Assembly: GCF_029962835.1 (NCBI RefSeq)
Contig: NC_080575.1
Location: forward strand, 57,697,493 to 57,761,492
Source: Magnolia sinica
Lineage: Eukaryota; Streptophyta; Magnoliopsida; Magnoliales; Magnoliaceae
Direction of reading: 5' to 3'
DNA length: 64,000 nt
Of this stretch, positions 55,132 through 64,000 are shown in pieces. Positions within the stretch are counted from its first letter, which is position 1, and every line of letters begins with the position of its first letter. The notes under the pieces are model-generated. The model was not told the DNA's origin, did not search any database, and saw only the letters and a program-made list of their open reading frames with translations. The position numbers were made by a program, and so were the translations under genes.

Positions 55132-56555
55132 AGGGAGTTACGATCGACTTCTAATGGGCCACCATAATCATCTATTTCGATGATCCAAGCCGTTCATTGC
55201 AACTAGGAGGTCAAACCGACCATAGCCATGGAGTCCTTTTGGTCCCATGCACGTATACACACGCAAATCGTCGTCAAACGCAGGATGAATGACGGGGTAA
55301 CTTGATATAGTGGACCGCACCAAAACTCGACCAAAACCACCCCTTCTCAACCAAAATCTCACTAGGAATCCAATAGATAGGGTGGATTTCACCAAAATTG
55401 GGGCCCACCGAGCATGTCAGCACAAGAAAATTCGTAGTTACGCATGTCCAGAAAAACTGGACGTTACGGGACATTGTGTGACCCAAATTAAGGTTGGATC
55501 CGTGATTCGAACCATCTAGAAGATGCAAGAGGGGGTCTTGAACCCCACCATGGAGCCAAATTAAGAGTTTGGGAGATTAGCCATCCCAAAACTCTTCTAA
55601 ACACAAGATTGTCTTTGCATTTTCTCGTTGTGCATCTGGGATTCTTGTTGTGCAAGAAGCTGCCGAAAACTCCTTGCTGCATACAGTTTGTGCACGCAAA
55701 ACCCCAGCCGACCTACCTTATGTCTATAAAAGGAGAGAGTATGGAGAGAGAAGGATCATCCAGGTAGCCGTGGAGGTGTGGACGTCAAGAAGGGAGAGAG
55801 CATGGAGTGTGGGCCACCATCAAGAAGAGTCTTTTCTGTCTTCCATTTACTTAGTTTATTTTATGTTATTTTGAGAATTAGTGTAATCATGTCTATGATA
55901 AGCTAAACCTCTTAACTAGGGCTAAGAGGTGAAGCTTGTAGCATGATTAGGATGTTTGCTTTGTTTTAATTAATGTTTCATTGAACTCTTTTGGATTTTA
56001 ATTTGATTATAAGGAATACTTTTAGTTTTTAATAGTTTGTTGTGACTTAAATTATAATAGATCTGCAATAGCTTTGAGTATGTCCTTTCCATTATAGAGA
56101 TTATGAACTTGGGAAACCTGTTGTTCATCATCGTCCCCAAGGCATGGTTGGATGATGGAATCCTTCCTAATGTTCATAATTCTCTTAGACTGGTTATGGA
56201 TTGGTAAATTGCGGTTGTTTGTTATAGTCTCCTGGGCATGGTTCCGTGACAGAATCACTTCCAAATCTTCACCAATCTTATCTATTGATGATTAGATCCA
56301 TGAGATGTTCAGAGATCTGACAAATCTCTTCTTACCAATTGGATAGGATAAGACTCTGATTCTAGTTGTGTCTTTGAATCATGCAAGGTAGCTTCCCAAT
56401 TGCTACAAGTGGATCCTTGGCACCCTAATTACCACCTTTAAATTTATTAGTTTTTAATTAATCTATTCACAATTACTCTATTAATTTTCCTGGTTTAGAT
56501 TATATCTTCTTCTAGTTCTAGTTCTAGTTACTTTCAGATTACATACAAGGTTCAG
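55132..56555 (+). mobile_element. Right Athila-like LTR, second part, 3'-truncated
   Basis: Starts with the second AGGGA copy and matches about 10572-12006, including the TATA 'tctataaaagg'. Identity to the left LTR stops at 'acaaggttcagt' (56555). The last 70 bp or so of the LTR, the primer site and the leader are missing, and Athila gag follows 34 bp later. Confidence 0.82.
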
Positions 56556-56588
56556 TTTAGAATCTGAATTGAGGGCTGTGAGTGTTTC

Positions 56589-57704
56589 ATGCCCAAGTGG
56601 ATCCGTGATAACACTCGTCATCTCTTGACTGAAGGAGGATTGGTTGAGGGGTTGACTATCCATCACAGGACTAGACATCGCTTGAGATCCCCAGAGTTAA
56701 TTGAGGTTATGGCTACAAATCAATTGGTTAATCAACCAGAATGACTACCTCAGCCTAGGGTTGGGGAACTCCAGGATGAGAATGAGGTGCATCAAACACC
56801 CCTGCCTCGTACTTTACGAGATTATTTACAACCGGCGGGGGTGAGCACGCCCTTATGTATGGTTTTTCTAGAGAATACGGGACACATGGATATCAAGCCA
56901 GGGGTGATCCAACTCCTTCCTAAATTTCATGGGCTTGAGTCAGAAGATCCATACTTACACCTGAAAGAGTTTGATAAGATTATAGCCACTTTATACTTTC
57001 CTAATGTGTCTGATGACACAGTCAGGCTGAAACTCTTTCCCTTTTCTTTGAAAGAGAAAGCTAAGACGTGGTTGCATTCACTACGTCCTCGATCTATTGG
57101 CACATGAAATGACTTGATAAGAGAGTTCATAAAGAAATTTTTTCCACATCACAAAATGAACATCCTTAGAAAGTCAATAATGAACTTCGCCCAGAAGGAG
57201 GATGAAACATTCTTCTAATATTAGGAGCGATTCAAGGATCTTGTCAGTTCATGCCCATAACACGGATTTGAAACGTGGCGCACTATGCACTTCTTTTATG
57301 ATGGTCTGACATCTTCCATGTGCTAATTGGTCGAGACAATGTGTAATGGGGAATTCATGAATAAAAATGTCGATGATGTGTGGGACTAAGATAGACTTAC
57401 TGAAAACGCACAATCATGGGACATACCCAAAACTAAGCACCATGTCTAGGCTGACTCAATCCAAGGAGAGGGGTGGAATGTATCTCCTGAAAGAGGACGA
57501 TGATATTAATGCTAAAATGGCTTATCTCACTAGGAAACTTGAGGCCATGGAATTAAACAAGGATAAGGATAAAGAAATTGTTTACGGTATTTATGCTTGC
57601 AACGTTCACACAACTGAAAATTGTCCAACAATACCTGCCTTTCAAGAGGTGTTGAATGAGCAATCCAATGCCGTGAAGAATTACCAAAGACCTTGCAATG
57701 AACT
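56589..57704 (+). pseudogene. Athila gag, 5' part
   Basis: In frame from the ATG at 56589 (MPKWIRDNTRHLL), through a second ATG at 56709 (MATNQLVNQPE) and a TGA that replaces a likely Arg codon, to 'TLRDYLQPAGVSTP' (56812-56853), 'LLPKFHGLESEDPYLHLKEF' region (56912-56973) and 'LKLFPFSLKEKAKTWLHSL' region (57027-57083), the Athila capsid core. Stops and frameshifts occur at 57105-57107, about 57215 and about 57325. The last recognised part is 'NVHTTENCPTIPAFQEVLNEQ' type sequence (57600-57665), a degenerate nucleocapsid region. The solo LTR starts at 57705. Confidence 0.85.
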
Positions 57705-59504
57705 CGTAACACCCCGAACTTTTCAATACCCGAGTATTGAAAGTCCTCAGGTGTTACCATGAAGTTTGACTTGATACGTACATGTGTACGACACCAACCT
57801 AGCTATCCTGACCTTGCATCCATTCTCCGACACGAATCTATCCATTGGGAATGATCTCCATTTATAGATCAAGCCATCTGACCATTGAATTTCAAAACAA
57901 GGTCATTCGTCACGTGATTTGACGTAAGAACTTTCCCTTGAACGGAATAACGAAGAAACTCCCTATCCATAATGATTTAGATATATGTTCTTTTATAAGA
58001 ATTGCTTAGAAACATACCTATAACCATGTGGGGCCATTAGATTTCCCAAAACTCACAGATCAACAATAATTACGAAAACGTCATTGACCTATACCCCTGA
58101 TCACTCCGAAAACCCACTTTGTGATCACCCATTCACAAAAATGACCATACATCCACCCATATGCATGGTTAGAGCACTAACCATAAAACTTCCTTATTTT
58201 TAACAAGTCACTTGACCATCCATCAAGTTTGGATCCGCCAAATGGGCCATCCGAATATCATGATGAATCGGTCATTATGAAGATCTTCAAGTTTAAGTCC
58301 AAACTACCTGGTAACTTGTCAATTAGAGGAGTACAACTATTATTTTAGAATTTTGAAGTATATTAGCCATTAAAAGAACATCTTATTCATCCTCAAGAGA
58401 TCGGGACCCAAACTGGATCACAGGAAAGAGCATGAAAAATGATGCATGTTCGCCAAATTTCAAGACATTCGGATGGCACATTTTGACCTAACGGGAGTCA
58501 GATGCTGGTTGAGAAATGGATGTCAAATTTATAAATAGTGAATGCCACTACATGCCACCATTGATGCTTGATCGGATAGTATGGCCCACCCGATCAACAG
58601 ATCTGCCCCATTTTTGGACCTTAATCCTAGCAGGGCATGTTAAACATAATGAAAAGAGCGGATCATACAACTACAAGTAGAAAAGTGGACTTCACACAAA
58701 ATAACTCAATTCATTCAAATTTTCAGTGTTGGTTGTTATTGGACACATCGTATGACTTACTCAACTAGCCAAATCATCTCATATTTGACCCCATGTCCTA
58801 ACATAGTGATACAAAAGTAGTGAATGGCATGGATTCTCTGAAAGATCATCACAGGTGGACCCCACCTATTTTGAGTAACAACATGGTTTCACGTTAAAGG
58901 GTTTCACCCACATGCTTTTGCAACGTATGGCCCACCTAGTACTTAGATATGTTTCATATTTTGGCCCCTTGGCTCTTGCAAACCATTGACGCTCAATCCT
59001 AGGATGATCCAACCATTAGATTGTCAGAAACCCACCGTTGGGAGTAAAAGTTTAGGTGTATGGCCCACTTACAAGTTAGGTCGGACCCATTCTCGAGATC
59101 ATAGCCTTATATAAGTAAATGAACCTAGTGAACAGAGTGAATCTCATCTAAACATCTCTGTGGGCCCCTGAAAACAAATGAAGGGAATCTATCCCTGACC
59201 GTCCGTTCTATCATGGAAGGCGAACAGACCGCTAAAGTTATGGGGAGAGCCGTGTCGGTTGGATTTCCAACGTGCAGACGCCAGCTCTCTCTCTCAAGCC
59301 AAGAATAGCCAAACAGGGAGAACTTACAAGCCACATTTATCCATTTTGAGAAAAACAGAGGCAGCCACCGACGGCCATTGCCTAGGGATTTGCAAAGTCT
59401 ATCCCAGCCGCTGGACCCTTCCTCTCCCTGCCTATAAATGGGGAGGTTCAACCCTCCCAGACTCCACACAGAAGAGAAGTGAGAAAGGAAGGAAGCAAGG
59501 AGAG

Positions 59505-59551
<47 letters not shown>

Positions 59552-60300
59552 CAGAGAAGGAAGGTGAGCCCGGCTTGCACTATCCCCACTCAGTCCGTGA
59601 GAACGGACCGAACCAAGTCAGTGTAAGTCTGCAGCCACACCACTCCTATGGAAAGAGAAAGAAAAGAGAGAGAAAGTGGGCGTGAGCACACCGTCTGGCC
59701 AAGTAAAAATGTCCCACTCCTGATCCCTTCCTTCTTCCATTTTCTTCTTCATATTTGCGCAGTTATTATTTATGTGGGTGGCCACGTTTGGGACCAGAAA
59801 GCAGGCCATAAATGGGGCTATGATAGGCCTTTGAATGGGTGTGCAATCTCAGCTAAAACTAGGCATGAAAACAGGCTAAAAGTCAGGCCGAAATCACGTT
59901 AAACTCGGCCATTTCTGAGGCTGAAAGTCGAACAGGAAATGTCCCTGTTGAGCTCTGGTTGGGGCTAGAACTAGCCTCACAAGTAGGCCATGCAAAGGAG
60001 CTGTCTCTCAGCCCGAGAAGAGGCTAAAAAATGGCCTCAAATAGTCCCAGGCAGTGGGTCGTATGCAATGTGAAATGGGCCCTGTTTCAAAGGCAGCTGT
60101 TGGGCCTCACCAAAAAAAAAACCAGGTGGGCTGCACAACCATCACATGGGCCCAGTGCACGTGTGGCATCCAAGGGCCACCTGCCGTATGTATTTTATTC
60201 CAAGCCATTCATCTATGGCCCCAGCAGCAAGGATCGTTCCCTACTTGGTGTACAAATAGTTAGGGTTGGGTGAATTAAAAACCACCCTAACCACATTACA
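57705..60300 (+). mobile_element. Solo LTR, 2.6 kb, in the Athila element
   Basis: cgtaacaccccgaac at the left and ccacattaca at the right are diverged LTR ends. The first 600 bp are clearly homologous, in opposite orientation, to the solo LTR at 50476-55131 (for example 'agatcaacaataattacgaa' at 58058, whose inverse is near 54802). A TATA box 'gcctataaatgg' (about 59429-59440) and a GA microsatellite (59508-59549) suggest plus orientation. I find no target-site duplication, and a stretch of the Athila gag-protease is missing at the join. Confidence 0.75.
59508..59549. repeat. GA microsatellite in the solo LTR
   Basis: About 20 'ga' units following the TATA box region. Open frames of Arg-Glu or Leu-Ser across it are artefacts. 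Confidence 0.95.
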
Positions 60301-60915
60301 ACTTGCTGATCATTCCGTTCGTGTACAAGAGGGATAATTGAGGATGTGTTGGTCCAGGTTGAAAGATTCTACTACTCCGTAGATTTTATCATCCTGGATA
60401 CCGAACCCATCAGTAAAATGAGCACTCAGATTCCAGTCATTCTTGGTCGCCCATTCCTTGCCACTTCAAACGCAATCATTAATTGCAAGAATGGAGTTAT
60501 AAGTATGTCCTTCAGGAATATAACATTGGAGTTAAATATCTTTTTCAACACGGGTAGACGGTTAGAGGATGATGATGATTTCCACGACATTAACATGATC
60601 GACTCTTTCATGGAAGATAGAACACATTTGACCTTATCCTCTGACCCTCTAGAGACGTGCCTAGCCCACTCCCATGATTTTGATGATGACATGATTAGGG
60701 AGATGTGTGCCATGCTTGATACTACGTTAGTACTTGAAGTTAACCAGTGGATGCTACAATTTGAAGAATTGCCTCAAACTAAAAAAGTGCGTCTGCCGTC
60801 TAACCTCAAGGCACCGAAGCTTGACCTAAAACCTTTGCCCTCTGATTTGAAATATGTTTATTTAGGTTAAGATGAGACATACTCGGTGGTGATTTCATCC
60901 CACCTTGAGTAAGAA
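60301..60915 (+). pseudogene. Athila protease region, C-terminal part
   Basis: From 'LADHSVRVQEGIIEDVLVQV' region (60303-60360) and 'DFIILDTEPI' (60380-60410) to 'QIPVILGRPFLATSNAIINC' (60427-60486), the standard segment after the Athila protease active site. The active-site part itself is absent, lost at the solo LTR junction. The open stretch then runs through a spacer ('CLAHSHDFDDDMIREM') to a TAA at about 60868. Confidence 0.82.
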
Positions 60916-61905
60916 CAGGAGAGTATGCTCATATCTACTCTCACTGAGCATAAGGGAACCTTTGGATGGGTGACTACGGACCTCAAGGGAATTGACCCTT
61001 TGATTTATACTCACTGGATTTATCTTGAGGATAATGCGAAGACTTCTCGGCAATCACAACGTAGACTAAATCCAAACATGAAGGAAGTGGTTAAAGTCGA
61101 GGTTCTTAAACTATTGGATGTGAGTATCATATACCCTATATCCGATAGTCAATGGGTGAGTCCAACTGAGGTGGTTCCTAAGAAGTCCGGAATCACCATC
61201 GTAGCCAATGCCAATAATGAACTCGTGCCAACTAAAGTTACTACTGGTTAGAGAATATGCATTGACTATAGAAAGTTGAATACTGTCACGAGGAAGGACC
61301 ACTTTCCTTTGCCCTTCATCGATTTAAATTTTAGAAAGGCTAGTTGGTCATTCCTATTATTGTTTCCTTGAGGGGCATTCAGGTTACAACCAGATAGAGA
61401 TAGCCCCAAAAGAACAGGAAAAGACTATGTTTACATGTCCTTACGACACCTTTGCTTACTGAAGGATGCCATTCAGACTATGTAATGCCCTTGCCACTTT
61501 TCAACGATGCATGATGAGTATTTTTTCTGATATGGTGGGGCAATATCTAGATGTCTTCATGGATGATTTTTCTGTCTTCAGTCCATCTTTCAGCACTGCT
61601 TAGAGAGTCTTAAATGTGTGATAAAAAGATGTGAAGAAAAGAATTTGGTACTCAATTGGGAGAAGTGTCATTTCGTGGTTCGTAAGGGAATTATCCTTGG
61701 ACATATTATCTTGTCCAAAGGAATCGAGGCAAATAAGGCAAAAATTGATCTTATCTCTAACCTACCTTCACCCAAGAACATACGAGACGTGCGATCCTTT
61801 TTAGGACATGCTGGGTTTTATAGAAGATTCATAAGGGACTTTAGTCTTCTCTCTCGTCCTTTATGTAATCTACTTTAAAAGGATGCACCATACGAGTTGA
61901 TTAAG
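60916..61905 (+). pseudogene. Athila reverse transcriptase
   Basis: 'HKGTFGWVTTDLKGIDP' (about 60950-61000), 'SQRRLNPNMKEVVKVEVLKL' (about 61055-61115), 'SDSQWVSPTEVVPKKSGITI' (61141-61200), 'CIDYRKLNTVT' (61258-61290), a frame-broken middle, 'VFMDDFSVFS' (61553-61582, catalytic Asp pair intact), 'GIILGHIILSKGIEANKAKI' (61688-61747) and 'RDVRSFLGHAGFYRRFIRDF' (61786-61845). Several stops, for example 61249-61251 and about 61876. Inactive. Confidence 0.88.
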
Positions 61906-62340
61906 TAATGCTAGGAAGCTTTCACGAAGCTTAAGGGTATGTTAACCACTACACCTATCATGCAGCCACTCGACTGGAGCCTTTCTTTTGAACTTATGTG
62001 CGACGTGTCTAATTATGCTCTTGGGGCAGTTTTAGGCCAGAGAAAAGAAAAGAAGACCTACGTTATCCATTATGTAAGTAGAACTCTAAATCCTGCCCAA
62101 GTGAACTACTCAACTACAGAAAAAGAACTCTTAGCCGTAGTGTTCACTTTGGACAAACTTAGGTCCTATTTGATCAGATCCAAGATCATCATTTACACAG
62201 ATCATGCGGCCATTAAGTATCTTCTTTCTAAAAAAGATGCTAAGCCCCGCCTGGTAAGATGGATCCTCTTACTCTTAAGAATTTGATGTAGAAATAAATG
62301 ATAAAAAGGGAGTAGAGAACGCAGTGGTTGACCATCTTTC
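61906..62340 (+). pseudogene. Athila RNase H
   Basis: '[20 protein letters not shown]' (61988-62047), '[20 protein letters not shown]' (62107-62166) and '[20 protein letters not shown]' (62188-62248) keep the catalytic Asp, Glu and Asp. A frameshift at about 62280 separates the end ('KKGVENAVVDHLSRL'). Confidence 0.87.
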
Positions 62341-62483
62341 CCGCCTTCATTCCTCTTATTCCCTTGAGACGGCACATATTGATGACATATTCCTTGATAA
62401 CAATTGTTTAAAGTCTCCATTCACCTTGGTTCGCTGATATTGCTAATTATCTTGCCATAGGTTTCACACCTATACATTGGACT

Positions 62484-63640
62484 GTGCAAGATAAGAAGAA
62501 AATTTTTACCGAGGTGTGCAAATTCTTCTGGGATGGTCCGTATTTGTTTAAATATTGCACAGACCAAATTCTAAGGAGATGTGTGCCAAATGACGAGCAT
62601 CAGAGTATCATCTTCTTCTGTCACTCACAGTCCTGTTGTGGTTACTTTTCTGCTAAAATGATTATGGCCAAGATTCTGCAGTGTAGCTTTTACTGGCCCA
62701 CTATGTTTAGGGACACTCAAGAGTTTTGCAAAGCTTGTGAGCATTGTCCCGTTGACATATGATGCCCTTGAATCCCATCCTTATTATAGAGGTATTTGAT
62801 TGATGGGGCATCGATTTCATGGGACCATTCCCCCAATCCTTTGAAAATCTATATATTTTGCTCGCTGTAGACTTGTCAATACATGGGTCGAAGTGATTCT
62901 GCGCCGGAAGAATGACCATTGCACGGTCATTAAATTCTTAAAAGATAACATCCTTTCCTGGTTCGGAACGCCTCAAGCCATCATTAGTGATGGGGGCTCA
63001 CATTTTTGTAATAGGCCATTCAAGAATTTAATGAAGAAATATGGTATCTCTCATAAGGTGAGCACTTCATACCACCCACAAACAAGTGGGCAAGCTGAGA
63101 TTTCCAATAGGGAGATTAAACGCATTTTGGAGAAAATGGTTAATCCTGACCGTAAGGATTGGTTAATCCGATTAACCGATGCCTTATGGGCTTACCGTTC
63201 TGCATTAAAAACCCCTATTGGAATGTCTCCCTTTAGACTTGTCTATGGGAAGGCTTGCTACTTGCCTGTGGAGTTGGAACATAGAGCCTACTGGGCGATT
63301 AAAAATTTGAACTTCAATCTAGACAAGGCTGGCTTGTGACGCAAACTTTAATTAAATGAACTTGAAGAAATCTAGAATGATGCATACGAGAACTCAAGAA
63401 TTTACAAGGACATGATGAAGGCGTTTCATGACCAACATATTTTACGGAAATCATTCACGTCAGGTCAGAAAGTCCTTTTGTATAATTCTTGATTACATTT
63501 CTTTCCAGGTAAGCTTTAATCTCATTGGACCAACCCTTTCACCATTATCAATGTTTATCCTCATGGGGTTGTCGAGATTCGAAATCCAAACAATGGCAAT
63601 GAGTTTAAAGTGAATGGACATTGATTAAAGCCATTTGTCG
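62484..63640 (+). pseudogene. Athila integrase
   Basis: Zinc-binding H-H-C-C: 'DEHQSIIFFCHSQSCCGYFS' (62593-62652) and 'CKACEHC' (62728-62748) are intact. A frameshift at about 62760 precedes 'GIDFMGPFPQSF' (about 62810-62845). The core continues with '[11 protein letters not shown]' (62977-63009), '[20 protein letters not shown]' (63070-63129, catalytic Glu) and '[20 protein letters not shown]' (63187-63246). A TGA at 63337-63339 and a frameshift follow. The C-terminal part extends to about 63640 ('VNGH' type end). Confidence 0.87.
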
Positions 63641-64000
63641 AGAAATTTGATTCAGAGGACATGTCCATGCATCTGACAGATCCTATGTACCAGGATTATA
63701 GCGTCTCGAAAAAATCCGTGCAAAGACCCGAGTACCACCTCAGGCAGAAATCTCTAAAGACCCTATAATGTGAAAATTAGACAAAAATTAATTAAGTACT
63801 AAACTCAATTAATCAGTGGATTAGCTTGAACCACTATCTATACAAACTACAAGATCTAAAACCATTAAAATTGATAACTCAACATTACTTGAAAACCTCG
63901 AAGAAATCCCAAAACCCAGTTGCTCTCGGGAGCACATTGAAACTCCGTATCGGACCTGGACCGTGTGTCGAAAGTCCGATTATCGCGAAACTGTAAGGTA
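63641..64000 (+). other. Athila region after integrase, window edge
   Basis: The sequence continues the Athila 3' part ('CHLSRNLIQRTCPCI'-like frames broken by stops). No env-like ORF is recognisable before the window ends. Confidence 0.4.

Larger units (their letters stand above)
56556..64000 (+). mobile_element. Athila element, internal region (continues beyond the window)
   Basis: gag, protease, RT, RNase H and integrase appear in Ty3/gypsy order on the plus strand with Athila-type motifs ('VFMDDFSVF' in RT; 'QIPVILGRPFLAT' after the protease). A solo LTR interrupts it at 57705-60300. It may use the truncated LTR that ends at 56555 as its 5' LTR. The 3' LTR, if any, is outside the window. 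Confidence 0.85.

Noticed and set aside
59125-59685. Poly-Leu-Ser and Arg-Glu open frames around 59.5 kb
   Set aside because: Products of the GA/CT microsatellite in both directions.
1-64000. tRNA, rRNA or small-RNA genes
   Set aside because: Apart from retrotransposon primer sites, which only mimic tRNA 3' ends, I saw no cloverleaf or rRNA-like sequence; a tRNAscan/Infernal run would decide.

Overview
This is plant nuclear DNA. It is almost entirely transposable elements, mostly LTR retrotransposons nested inside one another, with one recognisable host-gene exon (ankyrin repeats, minus strand, 4572-5282). The plant lineages SIRE (Ty1/copia), Tekay-like chromovirus, Tat and Athila (Ty3/gypsy) are all present, together with an RTE-type LINE and small MITE-like elements. 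The spacer style (many 'gtgggtcccac'-type words) would suit a large woody-angiosperm genome, possibly a magnoliid, but that is a weak inference.

Layout. (1) 1-9.3 kb is the only non-LTR part: MITE-like foldback elements (381-732, 6653-7171, 8618-9118), a hAT-like non-autonomous element (7920-8597), decayed LINE pieces (about 1.3-1.7 kb and 3.4-4.1 kb), tandem repeats, and exon 1 of an ankyrin-repeat gene whose following exon is not visible in the window. (2) 9.3-9.9 kb is the 3' edge of an old SIRE-like copia element. (3) From 9919 an Athila-like element starts: 2.16-kb LTR, tRNA-Asp primer site, short unrecognised ORFs. Its second LTR is at 49817-56555 and is split by a 4.66-kb solo LTR (50476-55131, TSD AGGGA). 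(4) Inside it sits a decayed Tat element (about 13470-47745) with gag, protease, RT, two RNase H domains, integrase and an antisense gene downstream of pol. (5) Inside that antisense gene sit two younger, complete but inactivated elements: a Tekay-like chromovirus on the minus strand (19640-32884, TSD TGAGC) and a SIRE-type copia element on the plus strand (34342-45165, TSD TTCTC). (6) 56556-64000 is the internal region of an Athila element (gag, protease/RT, RNase H, integrase), broken by another solo LTR (57705-60300) and running off the window.

Insertion order read from nesting: Athila-like LTR element, then Tat, then Tekay and SIRE; the long solo LTR entered the right Athila-like LTR independently. 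By eye the Tekay and SIRE LTR pairs are much more alike than the Tat and Athila-like pairs, in agreement.

Most interesting signal. The Tekay element carries an extra ORF between its 5' LTR and gag, and the SIRE element carries an extra ORF between pol and its 3' LTR. The two predicted proteins share conserved positions at identical spacings, plus a basic N-terminus, an acidic linker and a probable coiled-coil tail. They look like one accessory protein family used by two unrelated retrotransposon superfamilies, in different genomic slots. The Tat element adds a third accessory gene, antisense. None of the retrotransposon reading frames is intact; in the Tekay copy every stop I could place is the kind made by C-to-T (or G-to-A) change, mostly CAG to TAG.
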